From the NCBI RefSeq assembly GCF_001592285.1, contig NZ_BCWQ01000003.1, forward strand, positions 62,001-126,000: DNA of 64,000 nucleotides. The letters are read 5' to 3'. The translations under genes were made by a program, and so were the position numbers. A model generated the notes under the pieces. It had not been told where the DNA came from. It saw nothing but the letters and a program-made list of their open reading frames with translations, and searched no databases. This stretch comes from Hydrogenophaga pseudoflava NBRC 102511. Its GTDB lineage: Bacteria; Pseudomonadota; Gammaproteobacteria; Burkholderiales; Burkholderiaceae_C. Positions 51,218-60,086 of the stretch are shown piece by piece (within the stretch, counting starts at the first letter, position 1; each line of letters starts with the position of its first letter).

Positions 51218-53005
51218 ATGTTCTGGAAGCTGGGAGGCAGTATTGGCCTGCTCTTCGCGTTGGTGAGCTGCGGCGGCGGGTCCACCTCGTCCACTGAACC
51301 TGTTGATGGCAATGCCAGTCAAGTGCGCACGAGCGACAGCCGGTATGGAACGCCCCAAGACAGCGTCCAGATCCAAATGATGGCCGAAAGGCTGTCTACT
51401 TACTTCGGCAGCGAAAAGGCCAGCCTGACGGATACCACTGCCGCTGCGCCCTCTGAGCATCCGAGAACCTCAAAACTCACCGAAACAGTCCTGAGTGCCC
51501 AGAGCTATCAGCAACAGGGCCTGACGACCTACCGGCGCACTCATCGCTTTCTCAACACGCGCACAGGAGTGCACTTTTACACGTCATCAGACACTGAGAG
51601 GCAACACATACAAGCCACGTTGCCGCATTTCAAATATGAAGGTACAGCCTACAGAGTGATGGTCGGCCCGGCCGACTTTGCAGTCCCGGTCTATCGGTTC
51701 TACAACCGTGTTTCCGGCACTCATCTCTACACGGCCAGCGAGTCAGAGAAAAACAAGGTCATTCGAGAGCTGAGTGATGTCTACACTTTTGAAGGCGGCG
51801 CATGGTTCGCACGTCCCGATCCATATCCAGGCTGGGTGCCGGTCTATCGCTTCTTCAATCGCCAGACGGGCACCCATTTCTATACGCACAACGAAGTCGA
51901 GCGCGCCCATGTGCTGGCGACCCTGCCCCACTATGCGCTAGAAGGCGTTGCGTATTGGGTGCGCAGCGATGCTGCCGTAGACCCGCAGACCTGGCAACCG
52001 CCCGCCGGGGCAACTCCTGATGTGGGCAACTATGTGTACTTCGAGAGTCAGGCCGGCGATTTTGTTGGTCTGGGTGAACAACATCTCTGGACAGCCACCA
52101 ACAGCCGCATCCAGATGATCAACCGCTATGACAAGATCCTTGAGCTCGCAGGCGAGGGTATTGCGAAGGTGGGTGGCTACCTCTTCTTTCCATCTGCACT
52201 GAGCGAATGGAAAGTAGGCTTCTACCCCAATGCAACCAGAGCCAACTGGATGTTGAACACGGCCCAGCCGAACCCTGGGCCGGGTCTCGACTTCTCGATG
52301 GGCGGCCGCGGCTGCAACGAGACAACCGGCTGGATCTACATCGACAGCGTGTCCCACGACCCGGATGGCACCCTGGCTGCATTCGAGCTGCGTTTCGAGC
52401 AACTGTGCCAGTGGAGCACCGATGTGCTTCGAGGCAAGGTCCGGTGGTCCAAGTACGACACGGTTATGCCTCCCGGCCCCGTGGTCCCGGCACCTAGCAA
52501 CCTCTGGCGCCCGGCGACTGAAGCGGTGCCGAACAGTGGCAGCTTTGTCTACTTTGAGGGTGGCGCGGCCGGCAATGCGCAACAACCGAGCTATGCGCGC
52601 CTGATTCGCGGATCGGACACCCCGACCGGGCAACTGGGTTTTTCCGGCAACGGAAATGTGTTCGGTGGCCTGGTCATGCAGACCACTGCAGACGATGAAA
52701 CGCTTATGTTCGCTTTTCAGTCCATGTGGTTCACACCAAGGTTGGTTCCTGGCCTCTACAGCGACGTCACTCGCACGCCCGAGCCGAATCCAGCTCGCGG
52801 GAATCTGGATTTCTTCTACCAGAAGTACAGCAATCCACAAATGTCTTTGTCTTGTGGGACGCAGTGGAGCACCGGCTGGTTTGTGGTCGACGAAGTTAGC
52901 TACTCCGGAGACTCAATCTCCAGCATCCAGATTCGTTTCGAGCGCAACTGCCTAAGCTCGCAGCAAGTGACCAGAGGAATGATCCGCTGGCAGGCAGGGG
53001 ACTAA
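51218..53005 (+). CDS. Lipoprotein with DUF5648-type repeats
   Basis: A 595-residue surface or periplasmic lipoprotein with lipobox ALVSC (Cys at about 19), then a Ser/Thr linker. Residues about 105-255 hold three copies of an approximately 45-residue repeat around FLNTRTGVHFYTSSDTER, FYNRVSGTHLYTASESEK and FFNRQTGTHFYTHNEVER, as in DUF5648. The C-terminal half has two related beta domains (GNYVYFESQAGDF; GSFVYFEGGAAGN) each ending in a Cys-containing strand. Composition is a little less GC-rich than the flanks. Function unknown; DUF5648 is seen in cell-surface and peptidase proteins. Confidence 0.75.
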   Translation: MFWKLGGSIGLLFALVSCGGGSTSSTEPVDGNASQVRTSDSRYGTPQDSVQIQMMAERLSTYFGSEKASLTDTTAAAPSEHPRTSKLTETVLSAQSYQQQGLTTYRRTHRFLNTRTGVHFYTSSDTERQHIQATLPHFKYEGTAYRVMVGPADFAVPVYRFYNRVSGTHLYTASESEKNKVIRELSDVYTFEGGAWFARPDPYPGWVPVYRFFNRQTGTHFYTHNEVERAHVLATLPHYALEGVAYWVRSDAAVDPQTWQPPAGATPDVGNYVYFESQAGDFVGLGEQHLWTATNSRIQMINRYDKILELAGEGIAKVGGYLFFPSALSEWKVGFYPNATRANWMLNTAQPNPGPGLDFSMGGRGCNETTGWIYIDSVSHDPDGTLAAFELRFEQLCQWSTDVLRGKVRWSKYDTVMPPGPVVPAPSNLWRPATEAVPNSGSFVYFEGGAAGNAQQPSYARLIRGSDTPTGQLGFSGNGNVFGGLVMQTTADDETLMFAFQSMWFTPRLVPGLYSDVTRTPEPNPARGNLDFFYQKYSNPQMSLSCGTQWSTGWFVVDEVSYSGDSISSIQIRFERNCLSSQQVTRGMIRWQAGD

Positions 53006-53022
53006 CCGCCGCCGCCCTGCCT

Positions 53023-53277
53023 TCAGCGGGGCTTGCGCGGCGCCATCGGGCCGCGGCCCTCGATGTGGCGGAAGTTGATGCGGCCCTTGCTCAGGTCGTA
53101 GGGCGAGAGTTCGAGCGAGACCCGGTCACCCGCCAGGATGCGGATGTGGTTCTTCTTCATCTTGCCGGCGGAGTAGGCGATCAGCTGGTGACCGTTGTCC
53201 AGCGTGACGCGAAAACGGGTGTCGGGCAGCACCTCGTTGACGATGCCCATCATGTCGATCAGTTCTTCCTTGGCCAT
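53023..53277 (-). CDS. infA: Translation initiation factor IF-1
   Basis: An 84-residue OB-fold protein beginning [20 protein letters not shown], with the ribosome-binding [20 protein letters not shown] and [14 protein letters not shown] segments. It binds the 30S A site during initiation. It is longer than E. coli IF-1 (72 residues) by a basic tail (GPMAPRKPR). Betaproteobacteria often have two infA genes; this one is outside the ribosomal protein operon and could be the second, stress-associated copy (inference). Confidence 0.92.
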   Translation of the reverse strand: MAKEELIDMMGIVNEVLPDTRFRVTLDNGHQLIAYSAGKMKKNHIRILAGDRVSLELSPYDLSKGRINFRHIEGRGPMAPRKPR

Positions 53278-53309
53278 GGTGTGGTTCTCCTGGAGTCGTG
53301 GGATTCGGA

Positions 53310-53594
53310 TCAGTTGGTACGGATCGCGGGGCGCGCGGTCTCGCGCACCCAGTCGATGCCCTGGGCCATGGCGTATCTTGCCGCGGCCTCGTGGGTAGCG
53401 AAATCTTCGGTAAAGCGCATCACGCGGTCGGTGCTGGCGCTGCCGGTGCCGCTGGCGATGGATACGAAGGCGGCAAAGCGCCCGTCCGCCAGGGCCCGTG
53501 GGCGGGCGCTGATGCGGTAACGCCCCAGGGTCAGGGGGGCGGAGGAACAAGGGGTCCGCACCACAGGGGCGGACGCGGGAAACGTCTGGATCAT
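53310..53594 (-). CDS. Small hypothetical protein upstream of infA
   Basis: A 94-residue soluble protein from ATG 53594, beginning [16 protein letters not shown] and ending with a helical [20 protein letters not shown]. The central [23 protein letters not shown] looks like a two- or three-strand sheet. No family recognised. It is 32 bases upstream of infA on the same strand and probably co-transcribed with it. Confidence 0.62.
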   Translation of the reverse strand: MIQTFPASAPVVRTPCSSAPLTLGRYRISARPRALADGRFAAFVSIASGTGSASTDRVMRFTEDFATHEAAARYAMAQGIDWVRETARPAIRTN

Positions 53595-53961
53595 CAAGAA
53601 CTTCTATGGGCAGGACCTGCGGCTGGGCCGCCGGCCCGACAAGGCCCGACATACACGGTGGCAGCCCCAGGGTGCCGGGGTGCCCAACTGCGCCAACCCG
53701 AAGCACCGCACCGCATCAGCGGCATCGGGGCTTTCTGGTACCAGCCCTCGGCAGAGGCATGGGAAGAGCAGCGGGGAAAAAGTGCCTCGCCGGGGGACCG
53801 CGTTGGGTGCGGTGAGGGCTTGGCTCGCGATGGAGGGGCTGGACAGACCGACCCTCTGCCGGGGTGGTGGGCCGCGCCAGGGGCGCTGCAACCGGGTCTG
53901 TCGCCCAAGGCGAAGCCGCTAATGTACCACGATGTGGAAAAAATTGCCATGTGGGGCCGGT
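53595..53961. other. 367-base gap, no defensible gene
   Basis: GC-rich sequence between the small gene upstream of infA and the end of the DUF4124-like gene, both on the minus strand. Several open frames cross it on both strands but none has start signals or family content. I see no clear terminator, repeat or RNA. It should contain the infA-operon promoter reading leftward. Confidence 0.4.
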
Positions 53962-54822
53962 TCAACGGCCACAGCGCAGGCGGAACTGTTCGTCGCGCGC
54001 CTTCTTGCGGTCGCGCCGGACCGAGTCCTGCTCCCTTGGCGGAAGTGGCTGGCGCGCGTAGTCGTCCAGCACAGCCACGAGGTTGTCCAGGCGCCTGCAA
54101 TCTTCCGCCTTCTTCTGGGCAGCATTCGGGGGGGCGACAGGGCCGACACCGGTCGGCCGCGGCGCAACCCCCTTGGTGGGCCTGGCCAGGGCTTCCCGGT
54201 TGCGGGCAAACACGATCTGTTCGGCCAGCGAAAGGTTCGCGGGCACCGTGTGCATGCTGACGATCTCGGCGCCGCGGTGCTGGCAATGCACCACCGACCA
54301 GAACCGGCCGGCACCGCGGCAGCGGTAGAGCGTGGTGCCCTGCGCGCCCTCGACGTTCAGCGCGGTCGTGGTGTCGACCGGGTGGCCGCGCATGCCGGCC
54401 GGGCAGGGGCCATCGGTGTAGGTCACTTGGCTGGCGTTCTCGCAGCGGTGCACCGACGACGACGGCTCCGCGGTTTGCGCCGGCAGCGACTCGGCCACCG
54501 AAGCCGGACCGGCGGCAGCGGGAATGGCGGTTGCCGCAGGGGCGGGTGTCTGTGCGGACGCGGCCTCCACGGCTGGCAGCCCGGCGACCGCGGAGGGACG
54601 CGACCAAGGCCAGTTGACCAGCACGTACAGCCCCAGCACCACCACCGCGGCCAGCAACCCGATGGTCAGGCCGCTCATGCCGTCTCGCTCGGGCGGACGG
54701 AACGCGGTGTCGGATACCTGGTGCGGCGTTGGCGGCGCCAAAGGCGCGGGCCGGGAAGGCGGGATGCCGGGCGTGGTGTCCGGCCCGTTGTCGGGTTCGG
54801 GAGTTGTGTCGGGCGTCGCCAT
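53962..54822 (-). CDS. DUF4124-like membrane-anchored protein
   Basis: A 286-residue protein (ATG 54822; an in-frame GTG at 54831 adds three residues). A Pro-rich cytoplasmic N-terminus, one membrane helix at about 50-70 (GLTIGLLAAVVVLGLYVLV), an Ala/Pro linker, then a DUF4124-like region VHRCENASQVTYTDGPCPAG with the usual Cys pair. The C-terminus is charged and helical (KKAEDCRRLDNLVAVLDDYA). DUF4124 proteins are typical of beta/gammaproteobacterial envelopes; function unknown. Confidence 0.75.
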   Translation of the reverse strand: MATPDTTPEPDNGPDTTPGIPPSRPAPLAPPTPHQVSDTAFRPPERDGMSGLTIGLLAAVVVLGLYVLVNWPWSRPSAVAGLPAVEAASAQTPAPAATAIPAAAGPASVAESLPAQTAEPSSSVHRCENASQVTYTDGPCPAGMRGHPVDTTTALNVEGAQGTTLYRCRGAGRFWSVVHCQHRGAEIVSMHTVPANLSLAEQIVFARNREALARPTKGVAPRPTGVGPVAPPNAAQKKAEDCRRLDNLVAVLDDYARQPLPPREQDSVRRDRKKARDEQFRLRCGR

Positions 54823-54840
54823 CGCAGCCACCAGGGTCGC

Positions 54841-56331
54841 TCACTGTTCGACCACGGTCTTGACCACCTGTCCCACCGGTGGGTCGCTGCGCCCCCAGGT
54901 GCCGTTGAGCAGCTGCAGGCGCTTTTCGGTCAGGGGCGACTGGCGGGCCAGTTCGGTGAAGCCGCCGCGCGGCAGCGGCACGGTCTGCACCACCCAGGGC
55001 CGGGCGGCCTGCTGGTCGGCCGCGGTCATGGCGCGAAAGGACTTCTCGGCCGACACCAGGCCGGGCATGGCACGGTTGCGCGCGGCGGCGTCGGCCGCGA
55101 GGTAGAGCATCACGTAGCTGTTGTTCTTCGGGCCGGTGACCACGGTGGCTTCGATTGCCTGGGACTGTCCGTTCTGCGCCTTGCGGACGCCGACGAAATG
55201 GGTCGCGGCAAAGCCGTTGATCTGGCCGCGCGTCACCTTGCCCTCGCTGGGTTGCAGGGCGTTGCGGATGATCTCGTCGTGCGTGCTGCCGGCCCGGGGC
55301 GGCATGGCGACCATGCGCAGTGCGGCGTCGCCCTGCGGTGCGACGATGGTCAGCGCCTCGGGCTCATTCTGGATGCGCCAGCCGGCCGGCGCCGTCATCG
55401 CCAGGCCCAGCCCTGCGTGGTAGAAGTTCTGGCCACGCGTCAGCCCCTGTTCGGGGCTCTCGCCGAAGCGCATGCCCCGGACCACCTGCAGGAAGCGCTG
55501 CGCGCCGTCGGAGGCGTAGCTGCCCTGGTACTTCGCGGCGTTCTGGCTGATCTGCTGCAGGCGCTGGTCGTTGCTGGGGTGGGAGGACAGCCAGTTGGCG
55601 CCCTCGGGCGCAGGGCGGCCTTCGGCGCGCGCCTCTTCGACGGCGAAGGCCTCCTGCAGCTTGAGCACCCGGATCACGTCGATCATGTTGCGCGGGTCGT
55701 AGTTGCTGCGCGCCAGGTACTCGGCGCCCAGGCTGTCGGCCTGCAGCTCCTGCTCGCGGCTGTACTTCGCGACGTACCCGGCCGCCACGCCCTGCGCCAT
55801 CTGCCCGAACATCTCGGTGCCGCCCGAGACCCCGACCTTGCTCTCCAGCACCGCGCCCAGCACCGTCGCCGCCAGCACTCCCAGGCCCGCGGTCTGCTGG
55901 CGCGTGGCGCGCTGCGCGCCGTGTCGGGCGGTGACGTGGCCGATCTCGTGGCCGATCACGCCGGCCATGTCGGCCTCGCTTTCCATGTAGGCCAGGATGC
56001 CGCGCGTGATGTAGACGTAGCCGCCGGGCAGCGCGAAGGCGTTGATCTCCGGGCTGTCGAGCACGGTGAAGGTCCAGGGGATGTTGGCGCGGTGCGACTG
56101 CTTCGCCAGCTTCTGGCCGACCTCGTTCACATAGGCCTGCAGGCGCTCGTCCTTGTAGACGCCGTACTCCTTGAGCACCTCGTCGTGGGCCTTCTTGCCC
56201 TCAGCCAGTTCGGTGCGCTCGTCCATGACCGTGCGCTCGGACTGGCCGGTGACGGGGTTGACCACGGTGGTGCCGCAGCCGGCCAGCAGGGTCGCGGCCA
56301 GCAGCAGGGCGCTGGCGAGAAGTCTCGGCAT
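54841..56331 (-). CDS. M48-family metalloprotease lipoprotein (BepA/LoiP-like)
   Basis: A 496-residue periplasmic zinc protease. The signal ends in a lipobox LLAGC. The HEIGH zinc motif lies in MAGVIGHEIGHVTARH, with the third Glu ligand in the following helix (ELQADSLGAEYLA). The C-terminal 200 residues form a conserved extra domain ending near the membrane-linked TTVVE. BepA/LoiP enzymes degrade misassembled outer-membrane proteins. It is upstream of, and apparently co-oriented with, the DUF4124-like gene nine bases away. Confidence 0.9.
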   Translation of the reverse strand: MPRLLASALLLAATLLAGCGTTVVNPVTGQSERTVMDERTELAEGKKAHDEVLKEYGVYKDERLQAYVNEVGQKLAKQSHRANIPWTFTVLDSPEINAFALPGGYVYITRGILAYMESEADMAGVIGHEIGHVTARHGAQRATRQQTAGLGVLAATVLGAVLESKVGVSGGTEMFGQMAQGVAAGYVAKYSREQELQADSLGAEYLARSNYDPRNMIDVIRVLKLQEAFAVEEARAEGRPAPEGANWLSSHPSNDQRLQQISQNAAKYQGSYASDGAQRFLQVVRGMRFGESPEQGLTRGQNFYHAGLGLAMTAPAGWRIQNEPEALTIVAPQGDAALRMVAMPPRAGSTHDEIIRNALQPSEGKVTRGQINGFAATHFVGVRKAQNGQSQAIEATVVTGPKNNSYVMLYLAADAAARNRAMPGLVSAEKSFRAMTAADQQAARPWVVQTVPLPRGGFTELARQSPLTEKRLQLLNGTWGRSDPPVGQVVKTVVEQ

Positions 56332-56380
56332 TGTGGTGGGCTCCTGTCCGCGGCCTTCGCCGCCATGGAAGCCATGATAG

Positions 56381-56821
56381 TCAGCTCAGCGGTGCGAGGG
56401 CGCGCAGCTGCGCCAGAAAAACCGGTGGCACGTCGGCCGGCTTGCGCGTGGCGGGGTCGATGAAGACGATGCCGATCTTGCCGCGCGCGACCTCGCGGCC
56501 GGTGTCCACGCAGTCCATGCAGTAGGCCAGGTCGAGGCCGCAGCGGCTGAAATCCTGCGGCAGCATGCGCACCCGCATGGTCTCGCCGTGGAAGCCCTCG
56601 GACTTGTACTGAGCCACCAGGTCGCCCACCACGATGGGACAGCCCGCCACATTGGACTCGCGGTAACCGAGGGACTTGAAGAAGCGCACCCGCGCCTCGG
56701 ACACCAGGGTCAGCAGCTGGGCGTTGTCCAGGTGCCCGCCCTGGTTGACGTGGCTGATGTAGATCTGGATCTGCGTCGAGAAGACGAAGTGCCCGGGCAG
56801 GTCGAACTGGATGCGGCTCAA
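56381..56821 (-). CDS. Acyl-CoA thioesterase (4HBT hotdog fold)
   Basis: A 146-residue hotdog-fold thioesterase. The start is a TTG at 56821, giving MSRIQFDLPGHFVFSTQIQI; no ATG is available nearby. The helix HVNQGGHLDNAQLLTLVSEARVRF carries the YbgC-type active-site region, with Asn/Asp-equivalent residues. It follows minE by 18 bases on the same strand. It hydrolyses acyl-CoA of unknown chain length in the cytosol. Confidence 0.85.
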   Translation of the reverse strand: MSRIQFDLPGHFVFSTQIQIYISHVNQGGHLDNAQLLTLVSEARVRFFKSLGYRESNVAGCPIVVGDLVAQYKSEGFHGETMRVRMLPQDFSRCGLDLAYCMDCVDTGREVARGKIGIVFIDPATRKPADVPPVFLAQLRALAPLS

Positions 56822-56839
56822 GGGACTACCCGCCCGTGT

Positions 56840-57106
56840 TCACTTGCGGTCCGGCAGCTCGATCTTGACTTCCAGCACCTCCAGGTCGTCCTGGCGCTCC
56901 AGGTGGACCTTGATGTCGTCCTGGTTGATCTGGATGTACTTGCTGATCACGGCCACCAGCTCGCGCTGAAGGGCCGGCAGGTAGTCGGGCGTGGAGGCGT
57001 TGCGGCCGGCGCGCTCGTGCGCCAGGATGATCTGCAGGCGTTCCTTGGCGACGCTGGCGGTCTTCTTCTTCTCGCCCAGCAGAAAAGAGAGGAAGGACAT
57101 GCTCAT
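56840..57106 (-). CDS. minE: Cell division topological specificity factor MinE
   Basis: An 88-residue MinE. The N-terminal amphipathic [22 protein letters not shown] is the membrane/MinD-binding region, and the C-terminal [11 protein letters not shown] is the dimer sheet. It displaces MinD from the membrane, producing pole-to-pole oscillation. The ATG overlaps the minD stop (ATGA). Confidence 0.96.
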   Translation of the reverse strand: MSMSFLSFLLGEKKKTASVAKERLQIILAHERAGRNASTPDYLPALQRELVAVISKYIQINQDDIKVHLERQDDLEVLEVKIELPDRK

Positions 57107-57918
57107 TTGCTCCCGAACAGGCGCTTGAAGAAGCCGGGCTTCTCGGCGTCGATGAAGCGCAGCGGCTTGTCCGCCCCCAGGAAGCGGTCGATGACGTCGC
57201 TGTAGGCCTCGGCCACGTCGGTGCCCTTGAGGTGGATCGCCGGTGTGCCCTGGTTGGAGGCCTGCAGCACGTTCTCGCTCTCGGGGATCACGCCGATCAG
57301 CTGGATGCGCAGGATGTCCTGGATGTCCTCCAGGCTGAGCATCTGGCCGTCGGCCACGCGGTTGGGGTTGTAACGGGTGATCAGCAGGTGTTCCTTGATC
57401 GGCTCCTTGCCCTCGATGGCGCGCTTGGTCTTGCTGCCCAGCATGCCCAGGATGCGGTCGGAGTCGCGCACGGAAGACACCTCGGGATTGGTCACCACCA
57501 GGGCCTCGTCGGCGTAGTGCATGGCCAACAGGGCACCGGTCTCGATGCCGGCCGGCGAGTCGCAGACGATGTAGTCGAAACCCATGCCGGTCAGGTCGTT
57601 CAGCACCTTCTCGACGCCTTCCTGCGTCAGGGCGTCCTTGTCGCGGGTCTGGCTGGCGGCCAGGATGAACAGGTTGTCGCAGGTCTTGTCCTTGATCAGG
57701 GCCTGGTTCAGATTGGCCTCGCCGTGGATGACGTTGACCAGGTCATAGACCACACGCCGCTCGCAACCCATGATGAGGTCGAGGTTGCGCAGGCCGACGT
57801 CGAAGTCGATGACGGCGGTCTTGTGGCCGCGCAGGGCCAGGCCGGCGGCGAAGCTGGCGCTGGTCGTGGTCTTGCCCACGCCGCCTTTGCCGGAAGTGAC
57901 GACAACGATCTTGGTCAT
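57103..57918 (-). CDS. minD: Septum site-determining ATPase MinD
   Basis: A 271-residue deviant Walker ATPase. [20 protein letters not shown] gives the signature Lys of the deviant P loop; [20 protein letters not shown] and VCDSPAGIE are switch regions; the C-terminal amphipathic helix (PGFFKRLFG) targets the membrane. It recruits MinC and MinE. It lies 18 bases after minC. Confidence 0.97.
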   Translation of the reverse strand: MTKIVVVTSGKGGVGKTTTSASFAAGLALRGHKTAVIDFDVGLRNLDLIMGCERRVVYDLVNVIHGEANLNQALIKDKTCDNLFILAASQTRDKDALTQEGVEKVLNDLTGMGFDYIVCDSPAGIETGALLAMHYADEALVVTNPEVSSVRDSDRILGMLGSKTKRAIEGKEPIKEHLLITRYNPNRVADGQMLSLEDIQDILRIQLIGVIPESENVLQASNQGTPAIHLKGTDVAEAYSDVIDRFLGADKPLRFIDAEKPGFFKRLFGSK

Positions 57919-57936
57919 GGTGAGGGTTCCTCGGGT

Positions 57937-58713
57937 TCAGGGATTCAGGGATTCGATGACGAGCTTGTCGCCCTCGGGGCCGGAGACCAGGCGCACCTGC
58001 CCGGGTTTGCCGAGCACCTCGGCCGGCAGCGGGGTGTCGCTGGTGCGGTAGATACCAGCGATGGAAATCAGCTCGGGGTCCATGGACATCGCGAAGATGC
58101 GGGCCTCGGCGTTGCCGCGCGCGCCGGCAATGGCCTTGCCGCGCAGCGGCGCGTAGACGTGGATGTGGCCGTCGGCGATGACCTCGGCACCGGGGTTGAC
58201 CATGGCCAGAACGACCAGGTCGCGGCCCCGCGCATAGACCTGCTGGCCGGAGCGCAGCGGCTTGTCGATGACCAGGGCGCTCGGCGGTGTGGTGGGAACA
58301 GGGGCCGGCGCGGCGGGGGCGGCCTGCTGGACGGGCGCCTCGGGCGTGCGCGCGGCGGCGCTGCGCTGCACGGTGGCGTCCTGGGCCGGCATCAGGCCGG
58401 CCAGCTCGGCGGCGGCGGTCTGGGCGTCGTTGCCACCGCGCACCGCCACCGGCTCCAGCCGGAACCGGCGCAACAGCGAGACCAGCGCGGGGAAATCGAC
58501 CGGGCTGTCGGCCTGTTCGCCCGCCTGCAGCGGACCCAGGTCGACCAGCAGCGGGTCGTGGTCGAAGAAATCGGGGATGTCGCCGTAGCGCTGGGTCATT
58601 TCCTCGGCCAGCTGGCCGAGGTCGGCGGTCTTGAGCAGCAAAGCCACCAGCGGCAGCTGGGCGCTCTTGATTTCGAAACTGGTCGGGGCGCTGGCGCTGA
58701 GGACAGTGGACAT
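57937..58713 (-). CDS. minC: Septum formation inhibitor MinC
   Basis: A 258-residue FtsZ inhibitor. The N-terminal FtsZ-binding domain (FEIKSAQLPLVALLLKTADL) and C-terminal beta-helix (VYARGRDLVVLAMVNPGAEVIADGHIHVYAPLRGKAIAG) are separated by an Ala/Pro linker at about 108-150. First gene of the minCDE operon. It is divergent from the UbiA-family gene. Confidence 0.95.
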   Translation of the reverse strand: MSTVLSASAPTSFEIKSAQLPLVALLLKTADLGQLAEEMTQRYGDIPDFFDHDPLLVDLGPLQAGEQADSPVDFPALVSLLRRFRLEPVAVRGGNDAQTAAAELAGLMPAQDATVQRSAAARTPEAPVQQAAPAAPAPVPTTPPSALVIDKPLRSGQQVYARGRDLVVLAMVNPGAEVIADGHIHVYAPLRGKAIAGARGNAEARIFAMSMDPELISIAGIYRTSDTPLPAEVLGKPGQVRLVSGPEGDKLVIESLNP

Positions 58714-58833
58714 GAATCCGGCGGGGAACAGATGGCCGGAAAGGGTCCGGCCAGGTCGGCGGGCAGTTTACCAGCCGACCACCGGCGGACTGGCGGCGCT
58801 GCGTGTCCACATGTGTCAGGCACACTGCGCGCC

Positions 58834-59781
58834 ATGGACGCGCGCGATACCCCCCCTGGTTCCTCCAGCTGGCGCCCCGGGCTCTGGTGGCGCATGACCC
58901 GGCCGGCCTTCCTGCTGCTGACCGTGGTGGCCTGCGCCCTGGGCACGGCGACGGCCTCGGCCTGCGGCTGCGGGCTGGACCTCCCGCTGGCCATCGGCAC
59001 CACGGCGCTGGCGGTGATGGCGCACGCCGCCGGCAACGTGCTCAACGACCTGCACGACGCGCGCAGCGGCGCCGACGCCGGCAACACCGGCGGCCTCTTT
59101 CCCTTCACCGGCGGCTCGCGCCTGATCCAAAACGGCGAAACCAGCGAGCGCGAGACCGCCGATCTGGCCAGGGCCCTGTTGCTGCTGCTGGTGCCCGGCG
59201 GCCTGCTGCTGGCGGTGAAGGCGGGGGGCGGTGTGATCGGGCTGGGGCTGGCCGGCCTGCTGCTCGTCTGGGCCTATTCGGCGCCGCCGCTGAAGCTGAT
59301 GTCGCGCGGCCTGGGCGAACTCACCGTGGCGCTGGCCTGGTTCCTGGTGGTGCTGGGTGCCGATTTCGTCCAGCGGCGCCAGTTCTTCGTGATCCCGGCC
59401 AGCGTGGCCCTGAACTTCGCGGCCATGGTGGCGGCCTTGCTGCTGATCAACGGGGTGCCGGACGCCGCCGCCGACGCCCGGGTCGGCAAGCGCACGCTGG
59501 CGGTCCGGCTGGGCCCCACCGGCGCCTGGGCGCTGTACACCGCGCTCACGCTCGGGGCACACGCGTGGCTGGCGGCATCGGTGTGGCTGCTGATTCCGCC
59601 AGTGCCTGCGCTGGGGGGGCTGGTCTCGCTGCCGCTGTCGTTGTTCGCCTCGGGCTGGCTGTTCCACCACCGGCACCAGACCGTCCGTCTGCGCCCGGCC
59701 CTTGCCACGACGGTGGCGGCCACCTTGCTGCACGGCCTGGGCATGGCGGCTGGTTTTGCCTGGCTGGGCTGGAACCACTGA
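58834..59781 (+). CDS. UbiA-family prenyltransferase
   Basis: A 315-residue membrane protein with about eight helices. The first prenyl-diphosphate Mg-binding motif is in VLNDLHDARSGADAGN and the second in DAAADARVGKRTLAVRLGP. Length and motif order match MenA/UbiA relatives; the acceptor quinone cannot be decided. The start at 58834 follows the real MenA/UbiA N-terminus; a much longer in-frame frame upstream is antisense to minD and minC and is not coding. Confidence 0.87.
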   Translation: MDARDTPPGSSSWRPGLWWRMTRPAFLLLTVVACALGTATASACGCGLDLPLAIGTTALAVMAHAAGNVLNDLHDARSGADAGNTGGLFPFTGGSRLIQNGETSERETADLARALLLLLVPGGLLLAVKAGGGVIGLGLAGLLLVWAYSAPPLKLMSRGLGELTVALAWFLVVLGADFVQRRQFFVIPASVALNFAAMVAALLLINGVPDAAADARVGKRTLAVRLGPTGAWALYTALTLGAHAWLAASVWLLIPPVPALGGLVSLPLSLFASGWLFHHRHQTVRLRPALATTVAATLLHGLGMAAGFAWLGWNH

Positions 59782-59798
59782 GAAGTTTTCAACAACTC

Positions 59799-59953
59799 TG
59801 TTGATAACTTTTTAAGAACACCATGGTTATCCACAATCGAAGCGGCTGTCGCCAAGTTGTTCCTTTTTCGACTGAACAGCGTCAGAACTTTTCGAACAGC
59901 GTTTTCAGGCCTCCAGTGTTTTGATTTCAAAGGAAAAAACAGGCTTGTCCACA
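59799..59953. promoter_or_regulatory. DnaA-box-like sites in an AT-rich intergenic region
   Basis: A perfect DnaA box TTATCCACA lies at 59827-59835. Single-mismatch sites flank it: TTGTCCACA at 59945-59953 and, on the minus strand, TTATCAACA at 59807-59799. The surrounding 59782-60018 is clearly AT-richer than the neighbourhood, with runs such as TTTTTAAG. No dnaA, dnaN or gidA is near, so a DnaA-titration or regulatory site is more likely than oriC. Confidence 0.45.
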
Positions 59954-60018
59954 CCAGATGCCGCCCTCTACTACTACAACGAATTAGAGATATTGGAATA
60001 GTTAAACAAGATAGGGAC

Positions 60019-60057
60019 AAAAAAAGCGCCGCCGGAAGGGGTTCCGGGGCGCTTTTT
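60019..60057 (-). terminator. Strong intrinsic terminator
   Basis: An almost perfect long stem: AAAAAGCGCC...GGCGCTTTTT enclosing GCCGGAAGGGGTTCCGG. It has T runs on both strands. It lies 30 bases after the stop of the acyl-CoA synthetase gene on the minus strand and would also stop rightward transcription from the UbiA-family gene. Confidence 0.88.
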
Positions 60058-60086
60058 GACGGGTGTTCAGCCGCGCTGGTGGCCGT

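Noticed and set aside
53594-54844. A 416-codon minus-strand frame overlapping the DUF4124-like gene
   Set aside because: Its translation is Arg/Ala-rich and lacks motifs, while the frame used for 53962-54822 has a membrane helix and a Cys-paired DUF4124-like segment.
57232-58833. Long in-frame N-terminal extension of the UbiA-family protein
   Set aside because: It is antisense to minD and minC and His/Gly/Val-rich. The real protein begins at 58834 with a normal membrane prenyltransferase N-terminus.
59782-60018. Chromosomal replication origin
   Set aside because: There are DnaA-like boxes and AT-rich sequence, but no dnaA, dnaN, rpmH or gidA genes and too few boxes; kept only as a regulatory-site candidate.
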